Positions 9,412 through 18,738 of a DNA stretch of 64,000 nt are shown here, in pieces. The position numbers and the translations under genes are program-made. The stretch is from Mariniblastus fucicola. GTDB lineage: Bacteria > Planctomycetota > Planctomycetia > Pirellulales > Pirellulaceae. The notes below the pieces were generated by a model. That model made no database searches. It was not told the origin of the DNA and saw only the letters and a program-made list of their open reading frames with translations. Numbering within the stretch: position 1 is the stretch's first letter; each line of letters starts with the position of its first letter. Location of the stretch: the NCBI RefSeq assembly GCF_008087665.1, contig NZ_CP042912.1, positions 4,774,001-4,838,000 of the forward strand. Reading direction: 5' to 3'.

Positions 9412-12003
9412 GTGTCGAACCAGCCAAACCACTCCAACAGCAAAATTGATCGCCGGTTTCGCTACGAACCGATGATCCCTGTGACGGTCTGCTTTGCATT
9501 CGGAGTCTTTGCAGATCGAATGTTAGACTTTCGCGGGCTGCTTCCAATTCTTGGCGGAATTTTTGCATGGATTTCATGGATTGTGATTCGCAAAACTTGG
9601 CCGCGCCGTGAAACGCTGGCTTGCTGCTTTCTTTATATCACCATTTTTTCCAGCGGAGCCCTGTGGCACCACTCCCGATGGAATTGGTTTCCGGAAAACG
9701 AGATCGGAAATTTTGCTGCCGACGAGTTTGAAGCCAGTGCGATCCGCGGCGTGTTGATCACCGAACCTGTACGAGTCGCCGCGGCGGCGTGGAATCCGAC
9801 GCTTGATACGATGAAACCGAAAGAACGAATTCGGTTCCAAATAAATGTCATTTCGGTTCGCAGTGCGGGCGACTGGATTCTGGCTTCGGGAACGGTGCGT
9901 GTTTCCCTGTTTTTGTCCGAACAACAGTCAGAAAACCGGGCTCCGATCAAGCTGCCCCAATGCGGTGACGAGGTCGAAGTCATCGGTAGCTTGATTGGAA
10001 GAAGGCCAACATCGAATCCTGGCCAGTTTGATTTCGAGAATCACTTTCGCGCCAAAAGTCAGTTTGCAACCATCTTCGCCGACTCGACCGATGCCGTACG
10101 GCGGGTTCAATCATCTTCCAGTTCCACGGCAGGATTTCGCGCCAGAGTCCGAGCCTCGATTGATCGACAGTTGCATCTGCGATTGGCACCAGACCACGCG
10201 GCTTTCGCGTCGGCGGTTCTATTGGGAAACCGCGACCAGATGGACATCGCAGTTCGCAATCGATTCCTGAAAACCGGCGCCTCGCATTTGCTTGCGATCT
10301 CCGGGCTGCACGTCGGAATCCTGGCAAGCGGATTCTTGCTTCTACTGCGACTGGGGTTGATCAGCCGTCGAAACTGTTTGTTGTTGACGATTGCTTTCGT
10401 CGTTTCGTACGCATGGCTGGTTGAGTTTCGCCCGACGGTGCTGCGAGCCGCGATTTTAATTTGCGTGATGTGCGGAGCGAGACTGCTGGGGCGCACCGCG
10501 CTGTCGTGGGGCAGTTTGACGACGGCGTTGATGATTGTCTTGATCGTGAATCCGTCCGATCTGTTTTCGCTCGGCACCCAGCTTTCGTTTCTGGCGATTT
10601 CATCCATCATTATCGGCAAGCCATGGATTTTCAGTGCGGCATCACAGGATCCGGTTGACCAGCTGATCGCTCGAACGCGTTCCGATCCCGTTCGATGGCT
10701 ACGAAAAATTGGTAGAGAAATCCGATCGGCTTTTTGCGTCAGCTTTCTGATTTGGCTGATGGCGATCCCACTGGTCGCATACCATTTCCATTCGATCGCA
10801 ATCGTCGCGCCGCTGCTGAACCCGCTGCTGCTCATTCCGATGGCACTCGGATTGTATTTTGGAATGGCAACCATCGTTTGCGGCGCCACCATTCCCCCGA
10901 TCGCCTTCGTTCCTGCGGCGATTTGTGGATTCAGCCTGGGCAGCATCCAGTGGATGATCGATGTGGCTGCGATTCATCCTGCTGGCCACTTCTGGTCCAG
11001 TGGTCCGACTGGGCTTGCGGTCGCGGTGTTCTATCTGGGAGTTTTCCTTTTCGCCGTGATCCCATCCACCAAACTGCCGCCACGGTGGTGTTTGTTGCTG
11101 GGATTTGGGTGGTTGGTTTTTGGCTGGTTGGTTCCTGACCGGATCGCAGAAATGAATCGGACTCATGCGCAGCAGCTGGAAGTCACGGTGATCGATGTGC
11201 GACATGGTTCGGCAGCTTTGATCAAGCTGCCCGACGGTCAGAACATTCTCTGCGACTGTGGTTCGCTGTCGGGATCCCAGAACGCAGCCCGCACGATTTC
11301 GGAAGTCCTGTGGCACGAAAGGATCGACCGACTCGATGCAGTGATCGTTTCGCACGCCGATGTGGATCATTTCAATGCGTTGCCAGAACTGTTGGACCGA
11401 TTCACCATTGGATCGGTTTGGATCAGCCCGATGATGGCAAATGACGACGCCGCATCAGTACGGACTTTGCGGCAGGCGCTGGATCAGTACTCCGTTCCGA
11501 TTCGCACGGTCGAAGGCGGAAATCTGATTTCGCTTGCCACGCGATCTAGTTCGGAATCCAGTTTGACCGTAGAGTTTCTCGGCCCGTCCAATTTTGCGAT
11601 GTCAAACCTCGACGCAATCAGCGACAACGCGCTGAGTGTTATCCTTTGTCTGCGTTGGAACGGACGAAGCATTTTGCTTCCCGGCGACGTGGAAAAAATT
11701 GGGCTGGAGGCGCTGCTGGGAAATCCGATCGAGCAGGTTGACTTTCTCGTTGCGGCTCACCACGGCAGTAAAAACAGTGATCCGAAACGATTTGCCGCCT
11801 GGTGTAAGCCCGAGTTCGTCGTTGCGAGTTGCGGTGCTGGTCGGTTCGGCGACTTTGAAACACAACAGTTTCAACAAGGCCATCCATGTCAGGTGCTATC
11901 CACGAATCAGTTCGGCGCTATTCGTTGTGTTGTTGATCGTGAAGGTAGATTAACAGTCATGACGTGGACTCAAGGCGAGTGGCGACAGTTCAATCATCTT
12001 TGA
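9412..12003 (+). CDS. comEC: ComEC/Rec2 family DNA-uptake channel
   Basis: The 863-residue protein has the three-part ComEC layout. The N-terminal part (about 20-240) has two or three helices and a DUF4131-like beta domain (ASAIRGVLITEPVRV). The central competence domain (about 265-580) contains the hallmark GASHLLAISGLHVGIL motif near residue 290 and many membrane helices. The C-terminal metallo-beta-lactamase-like domain (about 590-860) has VIDVRHGSAALIKL, the metal motif SHADVDH near 645-651, and VAAHHGSKNSD. ComEC forms the inner-membrane pore for single-stranded DNA during natural transformation, and the lactamase-like domain is thought to degrade one strand. The start is GTG at 9412. 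It diverges from the membrane-protein gene on its left. Confidence 0.9.
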   Translation: MSNQPNHSNSKIDRRFRYEPMIPVTVCFAFGVFADRMLDFRGLLPILGGIFAWISWIVIRKTWPRRETLACCFLYITIFSSGALWHHSRWNWFPENEIGNFAADEFEASAIRGVLITEPVRVAAAAWNPTLDTMKPKERIRFQINVISVRSAGDWILASGTVRVSLFLSEQQSENRAPIKLPQCGDEVEVIGSLIGRRPTSNPGQFDFENHFRAKSQFATIFADSTDAVRRVQSSSSSTAGFRARVRASIDRQLHLRLAPDHAAFASAVLLGNRDQMDIAVRNRFLKTGASHLLAISGLHVGILASGFLLLLRLGLISRRNCLLLTIAFVVSYAWLVEFRPTVLRAAILICVMCGARLLGRTALSWGSLTTALMIVLIVNPSDLFSLGTQLSFLAISSIIIGKPWIFSAASQDPVDQLIARTRSDPVRWLRKIGREIRSAFCVSFLIWLMAIPLVAYHFHSIAIVAPLLNPLLLIPMALGLYFGMATIVCGATIPPIAFVPAAICGFSLGSIQWMIDVAAIHPAGHFWSSGPTGLAVAVFYLGVFLFAVIPSTKLPPRWCLLLGFGWLVFGWLVPDRIAEMNRTHAQQLEVTVIDVRHGSAALIKLPDGQNILCDCGSLSGSQNAARTISEVLWHERIDRLDAVIVSHADVDHFNALPELLDRFTIGSVWISPMMANDDAASVRTLRQALDQYSVPIRTVEGGNLISLATRSSSESSLTVEFLGPSNFAMSNLDAISDNALSVILCLRWNGRSILLPGDVEKIGLEALLGNPIEQVDFLVAAHHGSKNSDPKRFAAWCKPEFVVASCGAGRFGDFETQQFQQGHPCQVLSTNQFGAIRCVVDREGRLTVMTWTQGEWRQFNHL

Positions 12004-12027
12004 ATTTGGTTGCCGGTGTCATACAAT
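12000..12027 (+). promoter_or_regulatory. candidate sigma-70-type promoter for the antiporter gene
   Basis: TTGAAT and TACAAT are separated by 16 bases, 73 bases before the antiporter ATG. It overlaps the comEC stop codon. This is a motif match by eye only. Confidence 0.35.
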
Positions 12028-12100
12028 CTGGCCTGACCAGCTATGAAAATTGGGAAAACGGTCCCGTTTGCCCAACTCGATGCCTTAACGACAAAATTTA

Positions 12101-13957
12101 ATGGAACACGTTTTACTCATCGCCCAACAGGCGACAGAGGTTGTTAAAACCGGACCCGTTGCCGCGGCCCCGTTGCTGAAAGTTGCCACTATTCTGGTCG
12201 CAGGCATCGTCGGTGGCGAGATTTTTGCCAAGCTAAAACTGCCGAAAGTCACTGGCTGGATCGGCACAGGCATCTTCTTGAGGATGCTTTCTCTGCCCGC
12301 GATCGCGACGTTTATGCATTCAAGCCTGCCAGAGCCGGTCGCAAATTTTCTGTCGACGCTGATGGATGGGTTTGTAGCCAGACCTGAAACTCACAGTTAT
12401 TTCTCTCCGATCGCCAACCTGGTATTGAGCTACATCACGTTTACGGTTGGTGCAGCCTTGTATTTACCGAACATGCGAAACGCGTTCAAACGGATCGGTT
12501 TGTTGCTGTGCTTCGAAGCCATCATTACGCCGACGATCGTGGCGTTGACGATGTTCTTCATTGGTCGGATGTTTGTTGGTGATTCGATGAGCCTGACCAT
12601 CGCCTTGCTATTGGCGGCGATTGCGATTGCCGGTGCTCCCGGGACGACGGTGCTGGTTGTACAAGAGGCTCGCGCCGCCGGGCTGTTGTCGCGAACACTG
12701 ATCGGAGCCGTTTGTCTGATCGACATGGTTGCCGTCGGCGTGTTCGTGTTCATGAACTCGTTTGTGTCTTCAGATTCGGCCGATATCGGGTCGGCGGTTC
12801 TGATGGTCCTGAAAGAATTTGGGCTCTCGTTTCTGATCGGTACTCTATGTGCCGTGATTTCGAAGCTGCTAATTCGCACTATCGTCAGCCCCGCCTTCGT
12901 TGGCCCATTGATGGTCGCGGTCATTATGGCGGCGTGGGGCGGAGCAGCGTTTTGCGGCGTCAATGAAATCCTGTCTGCCGCGTTTGCCGGCATCATGGTT
13001 TCGAACTTGCAGCACGACAATGTGCGTTCGGCGGAAGCCTATCTGTCTGCGATCGGCGGCGTATTATTCGCGATTTTCTACACCTTCGCCGGCATGAAGC
13101 TGGACTTCACGAAAGTCCCGACGGCGGCGGCGTTGGTCGCTTTGTTCTTCCTGTCACGTCTACTCGGCAAAGTTATCAGTTCATATACAGCGATGAGCAT
13201 TGCCGGGGTCACTGATCGGGTGCGAAACTATCTTGGTCTGGCCTTGCTTCCTCACGGCGGCGTGGCGGTTGGCTTGATCATGCTGATCGGAGCTCAAAAT
13301 CGCTTCGATGCAGACACGATTGAAACCATCACGACGGTTGGACTTTCTGCTTTGGCGATCAATCAGTTGCTGGGGCCGAGTGCAACACGATTCTGCCTGG
13401 GGCGTGCCGATGAGGATCACAAGGACCGCCCGCGACTGCTTGACTTTCTAAAAGAGCAATCCATTACCGTTGATTTGACGGGTGAATCAAAGGAGGAAGT
13501 CGTCAACACTCTGGCAACGATGTTGTACTCGACGAACAAGTTGCCGATCACTCAGGAGGAATTCGTGACCCGGGTACTCCGCCGTGAAGTCGACGAAACA
13601 ACCTGCCTTGGCGAAGGCCTGATGATTCCTCACGCGATCATCGAGGAACCGGAACAGGAGACCGAGATTACGGGAGTGCTGGGCATCAGCTCCGAGGGCA
13701 TCGACCTGGGAGCGCCGGACGGCCCGGTTCATGCCGTGCTTTTATTGGCGACGCCAGAACATGACCGGAAGCGACATCTGGAAGTTCTGGCTGCGTTTGC
13801 GACGGCGATCACGCGTGACGTGAACATGCGAGAGCAGCTTTATCATGCTCGTAGTGCTGCACATGCCTACGAAGTCCTTCATCACGAGGAGGCCGAAGAC
13901 CTCAACTACTTTCTGGAAGATGCTATCGAGCGTGCCGGTATTCGCGATGACAATTAG
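12101..13957 (+). CDS. Kef/CPA2-type cation:proton antiporter fused to a PTS EIIA-like domain
   Basis: The first 420 residues form a CPA2 Na+/H+ or K+/H+ exchanger with about 12 membrane helices. The helices include the glycine-rich APGTTVLVVQEARAAGLLSRTL segment (around 185-205) and LLPHGGVAVGLIMLIGAQ near 382-399. Residues of about 445-610 form a PTS EIIA type-2 (fructose/nitrogen) domain with its phosphoryl-accepting histidine in the GEGLMIPHAI motif at about residue 510. In this family the EIIA-like module is thought to couple ion flux to phosphorylation state or ligand binding. The histidine is intact, so it could be phosphorylated by an HPr/NPr protein. Its last 11 bases overlap the next gene, so the two are translationally linked. 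Confidence 0.87.
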   Translation: MEHVLLIAQQATEVVKTGPVAAAPLLKVATILVAGIVGGEIFAKLKLPKVTGWIGTGIFLRMLSLPAIATFMHSSLPEPVANFLSTLMDGFVARPETHSYFSPIANLVLSYITFTVGAALYLPNMRNAFKRIGLLLCFEAIITPTIVALTMFFIGRMFVGDSMSLTIALLLAAIAIAGAPGTTVLVVQEARAAGLLSRTLIGAVCLIDMVAVGVFVFMNSFVSSDSADIGSAVLMVLKEFGLSFLIGTLCAVISKLLIRTIVSPAFVGPLMVAVIMAAWGGAAFCGVNEILSAAFAGIMVSNLQHDNVRSAEAYLSAIGGVLFAIFYTFAGMKLDFTKVPTAAALVALFFLSRLLGKVISSYTAMSIAGVTDRVRNYLGLALLPHGGVAVGLIMLIGAQNRFDADTIETITTVGLSALAINQLLGPSATRFCLGRADEDHKDRPRLLDFLKEQSITVDLTGESKEEVVNTLATMLYSTNKLPITQEEFVTRVLRREVDETTCLGEGLMIPHAIIEEPEQETEITGVLGISSEGIDLGAPDGPVHAVLLLATPEHDRKRHLEVLAAFATAITRDVNMREQLYHARSAAHAYEVLHHEEAEDLNYFLEDAIERAGIRDDN

Positions 13958-14357
13958 CCGAAAACTGATTTCGTCAGGCTCAAAGTTTGAGAAAGATTTC
14001 GCTTACTCGCGAGCAGTCGTGCAAGGCAACTGGTGCTTTGTTTCTGGCACCACCGGCTACGACTACACTTCCATGTGCATGCCAGAACACGCCGTCGACC
14101 AGGCAAGGAATGCTTTCTGGACGATCGAAAAGTCGCTGTCCGAAGGCGGATTTTCGCTTTCCGATATCGTTCGTGTTCAGTACACGGTCGTCAAAGCCGA
14201 ATATGCTGATGAAGTCCAACCTGTCCTGAGACGATTCCTTGGCGATGTCCGACCGGCCGCCACCATGGTTGTTGCTGGCCTGATCAAACCCGAAATGAAG
14301 ATCGAGATCGAGGTCACGGCTCTGCGTGGTTTTGCCGAACGAGAAGATGAAATCTGA
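13947..14357 (+). CDS. RidA family (YjgF/YER057c/UK114) protein
   Basis: This 136-residue protein has the RidA layout: an early SGSKFEKDFAYSRAVVQGNWCFVSGTTG strand pair, a central helix (AVDQARNAFWTIEKSLSEGG), DIVRVQYTVV, and a C-terminal MVVAGLIKPEMKIEIEVTA strand. The classical RidA arginine position appears in the DVRPAATMV segment. RidA enzymes hydrolyse reactive enamine/imine products of PLP enzymes; this variant is of the subgroup often annotated simply as 'RidA family'. The chosen ATG at 13947 overlaps the antiporter stop by 11 bases. A longer frame beginning at 13845 would only add residues in an overlapping frame and is rejected. Confidence 0.85.
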   Translation: MTISRKLISSGSKFEKDFAYSRAVVQGNWCFVSGTTGYDYTSMCMPEHAVDQARNAFWTIEKSLSEGGFSLSDIVRVQYTVVKAEYADEVQPVLRRFLGDVRPAATMVVAGLIKPEMKIEIEVTALRGFAEREDEI

Positions 14358-14485
14358 CTAATTTGGACGTCAATTCATTTGCCGCTTCTCCGGATTCCGA
14401 AGTGGATTAGGATAAAGCAGTGGCCTGTTAACCGCCGCTAAATCCCTCTCTCAATTCGGTTCCAGGATTTTTCCTCGCTTACAAA

Positions 14486-15706
14486 ATGATCTCGTTCCTG
14501 GCCATTTTGCTGACTCTCGTTGTACTTCTGCTGTCGCTGACCCAGACCTTGCTGGTAATCCAGTACTACTGGTTTCATCGAGACGCCCAAACAGAAATTG
14601 AATCACCTGTGGAGCCGGAGAACTTCCCCAAGGCAGCCATTATTCTCTGTTTGCGAGGCCACGAGGAATCGACACCCGAGTGCATCGCAGAGCTGATCGG
14701 TCAGGACTACCCGGACTATCAACTGCACATCGCCTTCGACAGCCCGGACGATCCTGCCGCGAAGCAAGTCGAAGATTTTTTTGAGAGCCACAACTCGAAT
14801 GTACATCTTCATTTCTTCGAGCCGCAAGCTGACTGTAGCTACAAGTGCTCCGGCATCGTTCACGTTCTCGATCAGTTGAGCGACGACGTCGAGATCGTTG
14901 CATTTTGTGATGGAGATGCCATCGTCGACGTGAACTGGCTGCGCGATCTTGCAATTCCGATGATGCAGGACGCCTCCATTGGCGCGACGACCGGCAACCG
15001 ATGGTTCGCCCCATACAACCACTCGATTGGTGCACTCATTCGCAAGCACTGGAATGCTGCGGCAGTCGTTCAGATGCAGGCCTACGACATCGCCTGGGGC
15101 GGTTCGATGGCAGTTCGAAAAAGCACGATCGAACGTTGCAATCTGAGAGAGCATTGGCAGACGACGTTCTGTGAAGACACGGTCATCACGAACTTGATGA
15201 AGCAGCAAGGCCTGCGCCTTCATCGCGTTCCGAATCTGGTTGTGGAAAACAGAGAGGCAACCACGCTGAGTGATTGTTTTGAATGGATTGCCCGGCAGCT
15301 GCTAACCGTACGCCTGCACCATCCCGGTTGGCCCCTCGTTTTAGGACACGGGGTTGCAACGGGTCTGGCAACGATTGTCGCACCGATTGCTGCCGTCCTG
15401 ATGTTCGCGACGGGCTATACTTTCGCGGGCCGATCAGTGTTTATCATTTGGATGGTGTATCAGATCCTGAACCTTGTTTTGCTGTGGGTCATCGAGCGAT
15501 GCAACCTCGCGGCGATCGCACAACGCAACGCTTCGGAAGTCGTACAATCTGCTCCGTCGTCCGACATGAGCTTGCTGGCTTTGCCGGGAGTTCAAATCCT
15601 GCACCCACTGGCCGTGCTGAAGGCATTCTTCATGAGCACCGTCAAATGGCGTGGCGTGACCTACGCGATCGATGCGAATCGAGTCCGGGTCAAAGAGAGC
15701 GAATAG
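14486..15706 (+). CDS. membrane glycosyltransferase, family 2/21-like
   Basis: The 406-residue protein has an N-terminal membrane anchor (about 3-25), a GT-A catalytic domain and two or three C-terminal helices (about 295-345). It shows the ordered motifs of processive or ceramide-type glucosyltransferases: FCDGDAIVD near 140 (D-x-D-like), the acceptor-site ED in FCEDTVITNLM near 230, and a Q-x-x-x-R-like segment (ARQLLTVRLHHPGW) near 267-280. The likely reaction is transfer of a sugar from a nucleotide donor to a membrane lipid, but acceptor and sugar cannot be read from sequence. It stands alone on its strand, converging with the reductase-like gene. Confidence 0.8.
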   Translation: MISFLAILLTLVVLLLSLTQTLLVIQYYWFHRDAQTEIESPVEPENFPKAAIILCLRGHEESTPECIAELIGQDYPDYQLHIAFDSPDDPAAKQVEDFFESHNSNVHLHFFEPQADCSYKCSGIVHVLDQLSDDVEIVAFCDGDAIVDVNWLRDLAIPMMQDASIGATTGNRWFAPYNHSIGALIRKHWNAAAVVQMQAYDIAWGGSMAVRKSTIERCNLREHWQTTFCEDTVITNLMKQQGLRLHRVPNLVVENREATTLSDCFEWIARQLLTVRLHHPGWPLVLGHGVATGLATIVAPIAAVLMFATGYTFAGRSVFIIWMVYQILNLVLLWVIERCNLAAIAQRNASEVVQSAPSSDMSLLALPGVQILHPLAVLKAFFMSTVKWRGVTYAIDANRVRVKESE

Positions 15707-15770
15707 CGTGGCCGCAGAATAGCCTGGCCGCAGTAAGCCGCCAACTACGCAAAACGCTGCGAAATCGCAG

Positions 15771-17264
15771 CTATCGCAACGCGAGTGAGATCGTGCTTTC
15801 GAACTGGTCTGCGAAAAGCCCAAAAGCTGACTCTGGATCCTGACTGGAAAACTTGTCCAGCAACTGAGCCACGTGTTTCCCATCGATCGTCAGAATCGGG
15901 CTGCCTTCGCCAGGCAATCCCCGGACGATCCGAATACCGGTTGCGATCTCGGCGAGAGTCCATTGTCCGCCGCCTTCGCCCTTGATGTCCAAGCCGACCG
16001 TAACCGGTGCATCGATGGTTGCAGTCAGACGACCGACGATCGATTCAGCCAATTTTCCGATCCGCTCCAGTTCGTCCTCAAACCAGTACTCGACTTGGGG
16101 AGTCCGAACGCGGCTCTTACCCCAACGGTTTGTCTCACCGAACGTGATGAAGCGATGAATCATGGCCTCGTCGATCGAAGGGCAGGGCAGATGGCCCGCC
16201 CATTTGGAAACATTGGTGCGATCAAACTCGGGATCGCTGGTGTCGTAAGATTCGTAGATACGAGTGTTCTCAAAAATCGCTCTTGAGAATTCGTCTTCGG
16301 GTGTTGGCTCTGCATCCGGACCTGCGTAAACGACGCCCGCCGAATTGAAATAGTTGCAGCAACTATCGATCACTTCACGCGCGGTGGTGCATTCTTCCGG
16401 AGTCAAATGATATGTGCGACCGTGTGCGTCTGGCGTGCAGACGACATGCGCGATCACGGCGGAAACCCAGTCGACAGGAACAAGGTTTCGCGGTTCGTCG
16501 CCCTGCATCGGCAAACGAATTGGAGTCATGTGCGTGCCGCTATCGTCGCACTGCTGATGCGGAACCAACATTGAAATCAATCGCAGATACAGGAACAGTC
16601 CGTGATAAGTGGATGTGTATCCTGTCTTTGAATCGCCGATGATGACGGCCGGACGGAATATCGTGACATTGCGAAAGCCTTTCGCCGACTGCACGAGCTT
16701 TTCCGCGTCGAATTTACTCTGTTCGTAATCGTTGCGCAGTTCCTGGCCAGCGTCGAGCCGATCTTCCATGACTCTCTCGGAAGTCTTGCCGCAAACGTAA
16801 GCCGTCGAAACGTAGTGAAAATCCGGAATGCCCTGTCCTCTGGCAAACTTAATCACATTGGCTGTACCGTCCAGATTCGTGCGGAACGGTTCGTCTGCTC
16901 GGGTCGCAGCCTTGAAACGCAAAATCGCTGCGTTGTGCACGGTCTCAACACAGTAACTGGCCACCCAACGCGCGTCTTCGCGAGACATGCCCAAATTCTC
17001 CTGGCAGATGTCTCCTTCGATCACGATCGGACGCGGCAAACTTCGTTGCAGCTGGTTTTCCCAGTATTGCATGATCGATTCGACACGATCGCGAGCACTC
17101 AGCTTGCCCGACGCTCGCGCAATCACGGCAACGCGCTCTTTTCGCAGAATCAGATCGCGCAACAGGTAGCGCCCAACCAGGCCCGTAGCTCCGGTCAGCA
17201 GAATGTAGGTTTTACCCTTCGAGTCGAAGGTGGAATTTGGCGGCAAATTGATAGCGTCAGTCAC
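15771..17264 (-). CDS. thioester reductase / fatty acyl-CoA reductase-like extended SDR
   Basis: The 497-residue protein starts with a nucleotide-binding TGATGLVG motif near residue 23 and has the SDR catalytic pair YEQSK near residue 180, preceded by HYVSTAYVCGK. The region up to about 290 matches the NAD_binding_4 'male sterility' class that reduces acyl-thioesters to aldehydes. The C-terminal 100 residues (TVGLDIKGEGGGQW onward) look like an SCP2-type lipid-binding domain, which would suit a fatty-acyl substrate. Residues of about 300-400 are an unusual linker. It diverges from the DUF1080 gene. A role in lipid or wax-like metabolism is inferred from family; the acyl donor is unknown. Confidence 0.72.
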   Translation of the reverse strand: MTDAINLPPNSTFDSKGKTYILLTGATGLVGRYLLRDLILRKERVAVIARASGKLSARDRVESIMQYWENQLQRSLPRPIVIEGDICQENLGMSREDARWVASYCVETVHNAAILRFKAATRADEPFRTNLDGTANVIKFARGQGIPDFHYVSTAYVCGKTSERVMEDRLDAGQELRNDYEQSKFDAEKLVQSAKGFRNVTIFRPAVIIGDSKTGYTSTYHGLFLYLRLISMLVPHQQCDDSGTHMTPIRLPMQGDEPRNLVPVDWVSAVIAHVVCTPDAHGRTYHLTPEECTTAREVIDSCCNYFNSAGVVYAGPDAEPTPEDEFSRAIFENTRIYESYDTSDPEFDRTNVSKWAGHLPCPSIDEAMIHRFITFGETNRWGKSRVRTPQVEYWFEDELERIGKLAESIVGRLTATIDAPVTVGLDIKGEGGGQWTLAEIATGIRIVRGLPGEGSPILTIDGKHVAQLLDKFSSQDPESAFGLFADQFESTISLALR

Positions 17265-17410
17265 GAGGTAAGCCTTGGTGCCTTCTTGGCGATCCGGAAA
17301 TGGTCGTCGATGCCCGGATGGACTATTATGTTCAGACTTGGCGTTTCTACAAACCAGAAAGTTGAAACGACCTCACCCGTATTAAATGGACTGGTTAAGG
17401 TAGCTTTTCG

Positions 17411-18688
17411 ATGATGCAAAACAGCGGTACAGGGAAAATCCACCCTTTTTGGACCCAATTTCAGCTGCTGATTGTTTGCATTACCACGATTTTTTCGGCA
17501 AGCACGGATGCTCTCGCCCAAGCTGAACCGGCAGGGCGTTCCGCGGCATCGATCAAGACCGCGGGGCTGTCACAGGACGAAATCGATTCAGGCTGGATCG
17601 CGCTCTTCGATGGAGAATCAACATTTGGCTGGCGTGCGGCGTCAGAAGCCAACTGGACAGTCGAACAGGGAGTCGTCTCGGTGAGCGAAGGCGACAAAGG
17701 ACTGCTCCGTACGACTTCACAGTTTGATAACTTTGAGTTGAAAGCCCGTTTCAAGATTCCGGCGGAAACCAACAGCGGCATCTTCATCCGCACCAGCCCG
17801 AAACCTCGTGATCCGGCAGGCGATTGCTACGAGATCAATCTGGCCAGCAAAAAAGTCAGTCCGTTTCCAACCGGCACGCTGGTTAGCCGCAGTAAGGGCG
17901 AAGACGTCAGCAACGGTAACGCGGCATGGTTTGAGCAATGGCACGACATTCACATTTCCGCAAACGGCCCAAAGATCATCGTTCATGTCGACGGTCAGGA
18001 AGTTACCAACTACACCGATCCAGCCGGAGACAAAGCGATCGGTCGTGGCTACATCGGCCTGCAACTGAACTCGGGACTGGCTCAATTCAAATCCGTCCGA
18101 CTCAAGCCGTTGAACGTCGAGCCAATTTTCAATGGGACGGATCTCACGGGCTGGAAAACGGATCAGAAACTGGACAGCAGTTTTGAGGTCACTGAGGACG
18201 GAGAGCTTCAGATTCTGTCCGGTCGAGGGCAGATTGAATCGGAAGCAACTTTCGGCGATTTTGTTTTCTCAATGAAGTGTAAGACGAACGCCGACGGTCT
18301 GAACTCAGGAGTCTTTTTTCGCTCGATTCCTGGCGAGATGATGAACGGCTACGAAAGCCAGATTCAGAATCAGTTCAAGGACTCGGACCGCTCCAAACCA
18401 GTCGACTGCGGCACGGGTGGCATTTTTCGTCGTTCGGTGGCCCGGCACGTGAACGCGAACGACAAGGAGTGGTTCTCGAAAACGATCATCGCCAACGGAC
18501 CTCGCGTCGCGGTCTGGATCAACGGTTATCAAGTCACGGACTGGTCAGACCAGCGCGAACCGGACAACAATCCGCGCCGCGGCCAACGTCTGGAAGCCGG
18601 CACGATCATCTTTCAGGGTCACGATCCGACGACCGACATTCTGATCAAAAACATCGGGGCACGTGAACTCAAGCCACGCAACCGATAA
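17411..18688 (+). CDS. secreted protein with two DUF1080 (3-keto-disaccharide hydrolase) domains
   Basis: The 425-residue protein begins with a signal peptide (hydrophobic core LLIVCITTIFSAS, cleavage near ALAQA). Two DUF1080 laminin-G-like domains follow. The first (about 55-235) opens with SGWIALFDGESTFGWRA and the second (about 237-422) with PIFNGTDLTGWKT, each holding the LFDG/FNG-x-x-x-x-GW signature and an NSGIF / NSGVFFR strand. DUF1080 proteins are expanded in planctomycetes. Some act on 3-keto-glycosides produced by periplasmic oxidoreductases, while many may only bind polysaccharide. A tandem pair in one chain suggests dual binding or a catalytic-plus-binding arrangement. Confidence 0.87.
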   Translation: MMQNSGTGKIHPFWTQFQLLIVCITTIFSASTDALAQAEPAGRSAASIKTAGLSQDEIDSGWIALFDGESTFGWRAASEANWTVEQGVVSVSEGDKGLLRTTSQFDNFELKARFKIPAETNSGIFIRTSPKPRDPAGDCYEINLASKKVSPFPTGTLVSRSKGEDVSNGNAAWFEQWHDIHISANGPKIIVHVDGQEVTNYTDPAGDKAIGRGYIGLQLNSGLAQFKSVRLKPLNVEPIFNGTDLTGWKTDQKLDSSFEVTEDGELQILSGRGQIESEATFGDFVFSMKCKTNADGLNSGVFFRSIPGEMMNGYESQIQNQFKDSDRSKPVDCGTGGIFRRSVARHVNANDKEWFSKTIIANGPRVAVWINGYQVTDWSDQREPDNNPRRGQRLEAGTIIFQGHDPTTDILIKNIGARELKPRNR

Positions 18689-18738
18689 TTGGCGAACGAT
18701 AGCGATTGTCGATCGAAAGCGATCGCTTTCTACAAGCT

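Noticed and set aside
10107-10946. Minus-strand frame of 279 codons inside comEC
   Set aside because: Opposite to a well-supported comEC with conserved motifs; no independent start signal or family.
13845-13946. Upstream extension of the RidA frame
   Set aside because: It would overlap the antiporter for over 100 bases, and the added residues have no family similarity.
18715-18730. Perfect palindrome GAAAGCGATCGCTTTC between DUF1080 and lipoprotein genes
   Set aside because: It is a short symmetric site without a T-run; probably chance or a weak bidirectional structure.
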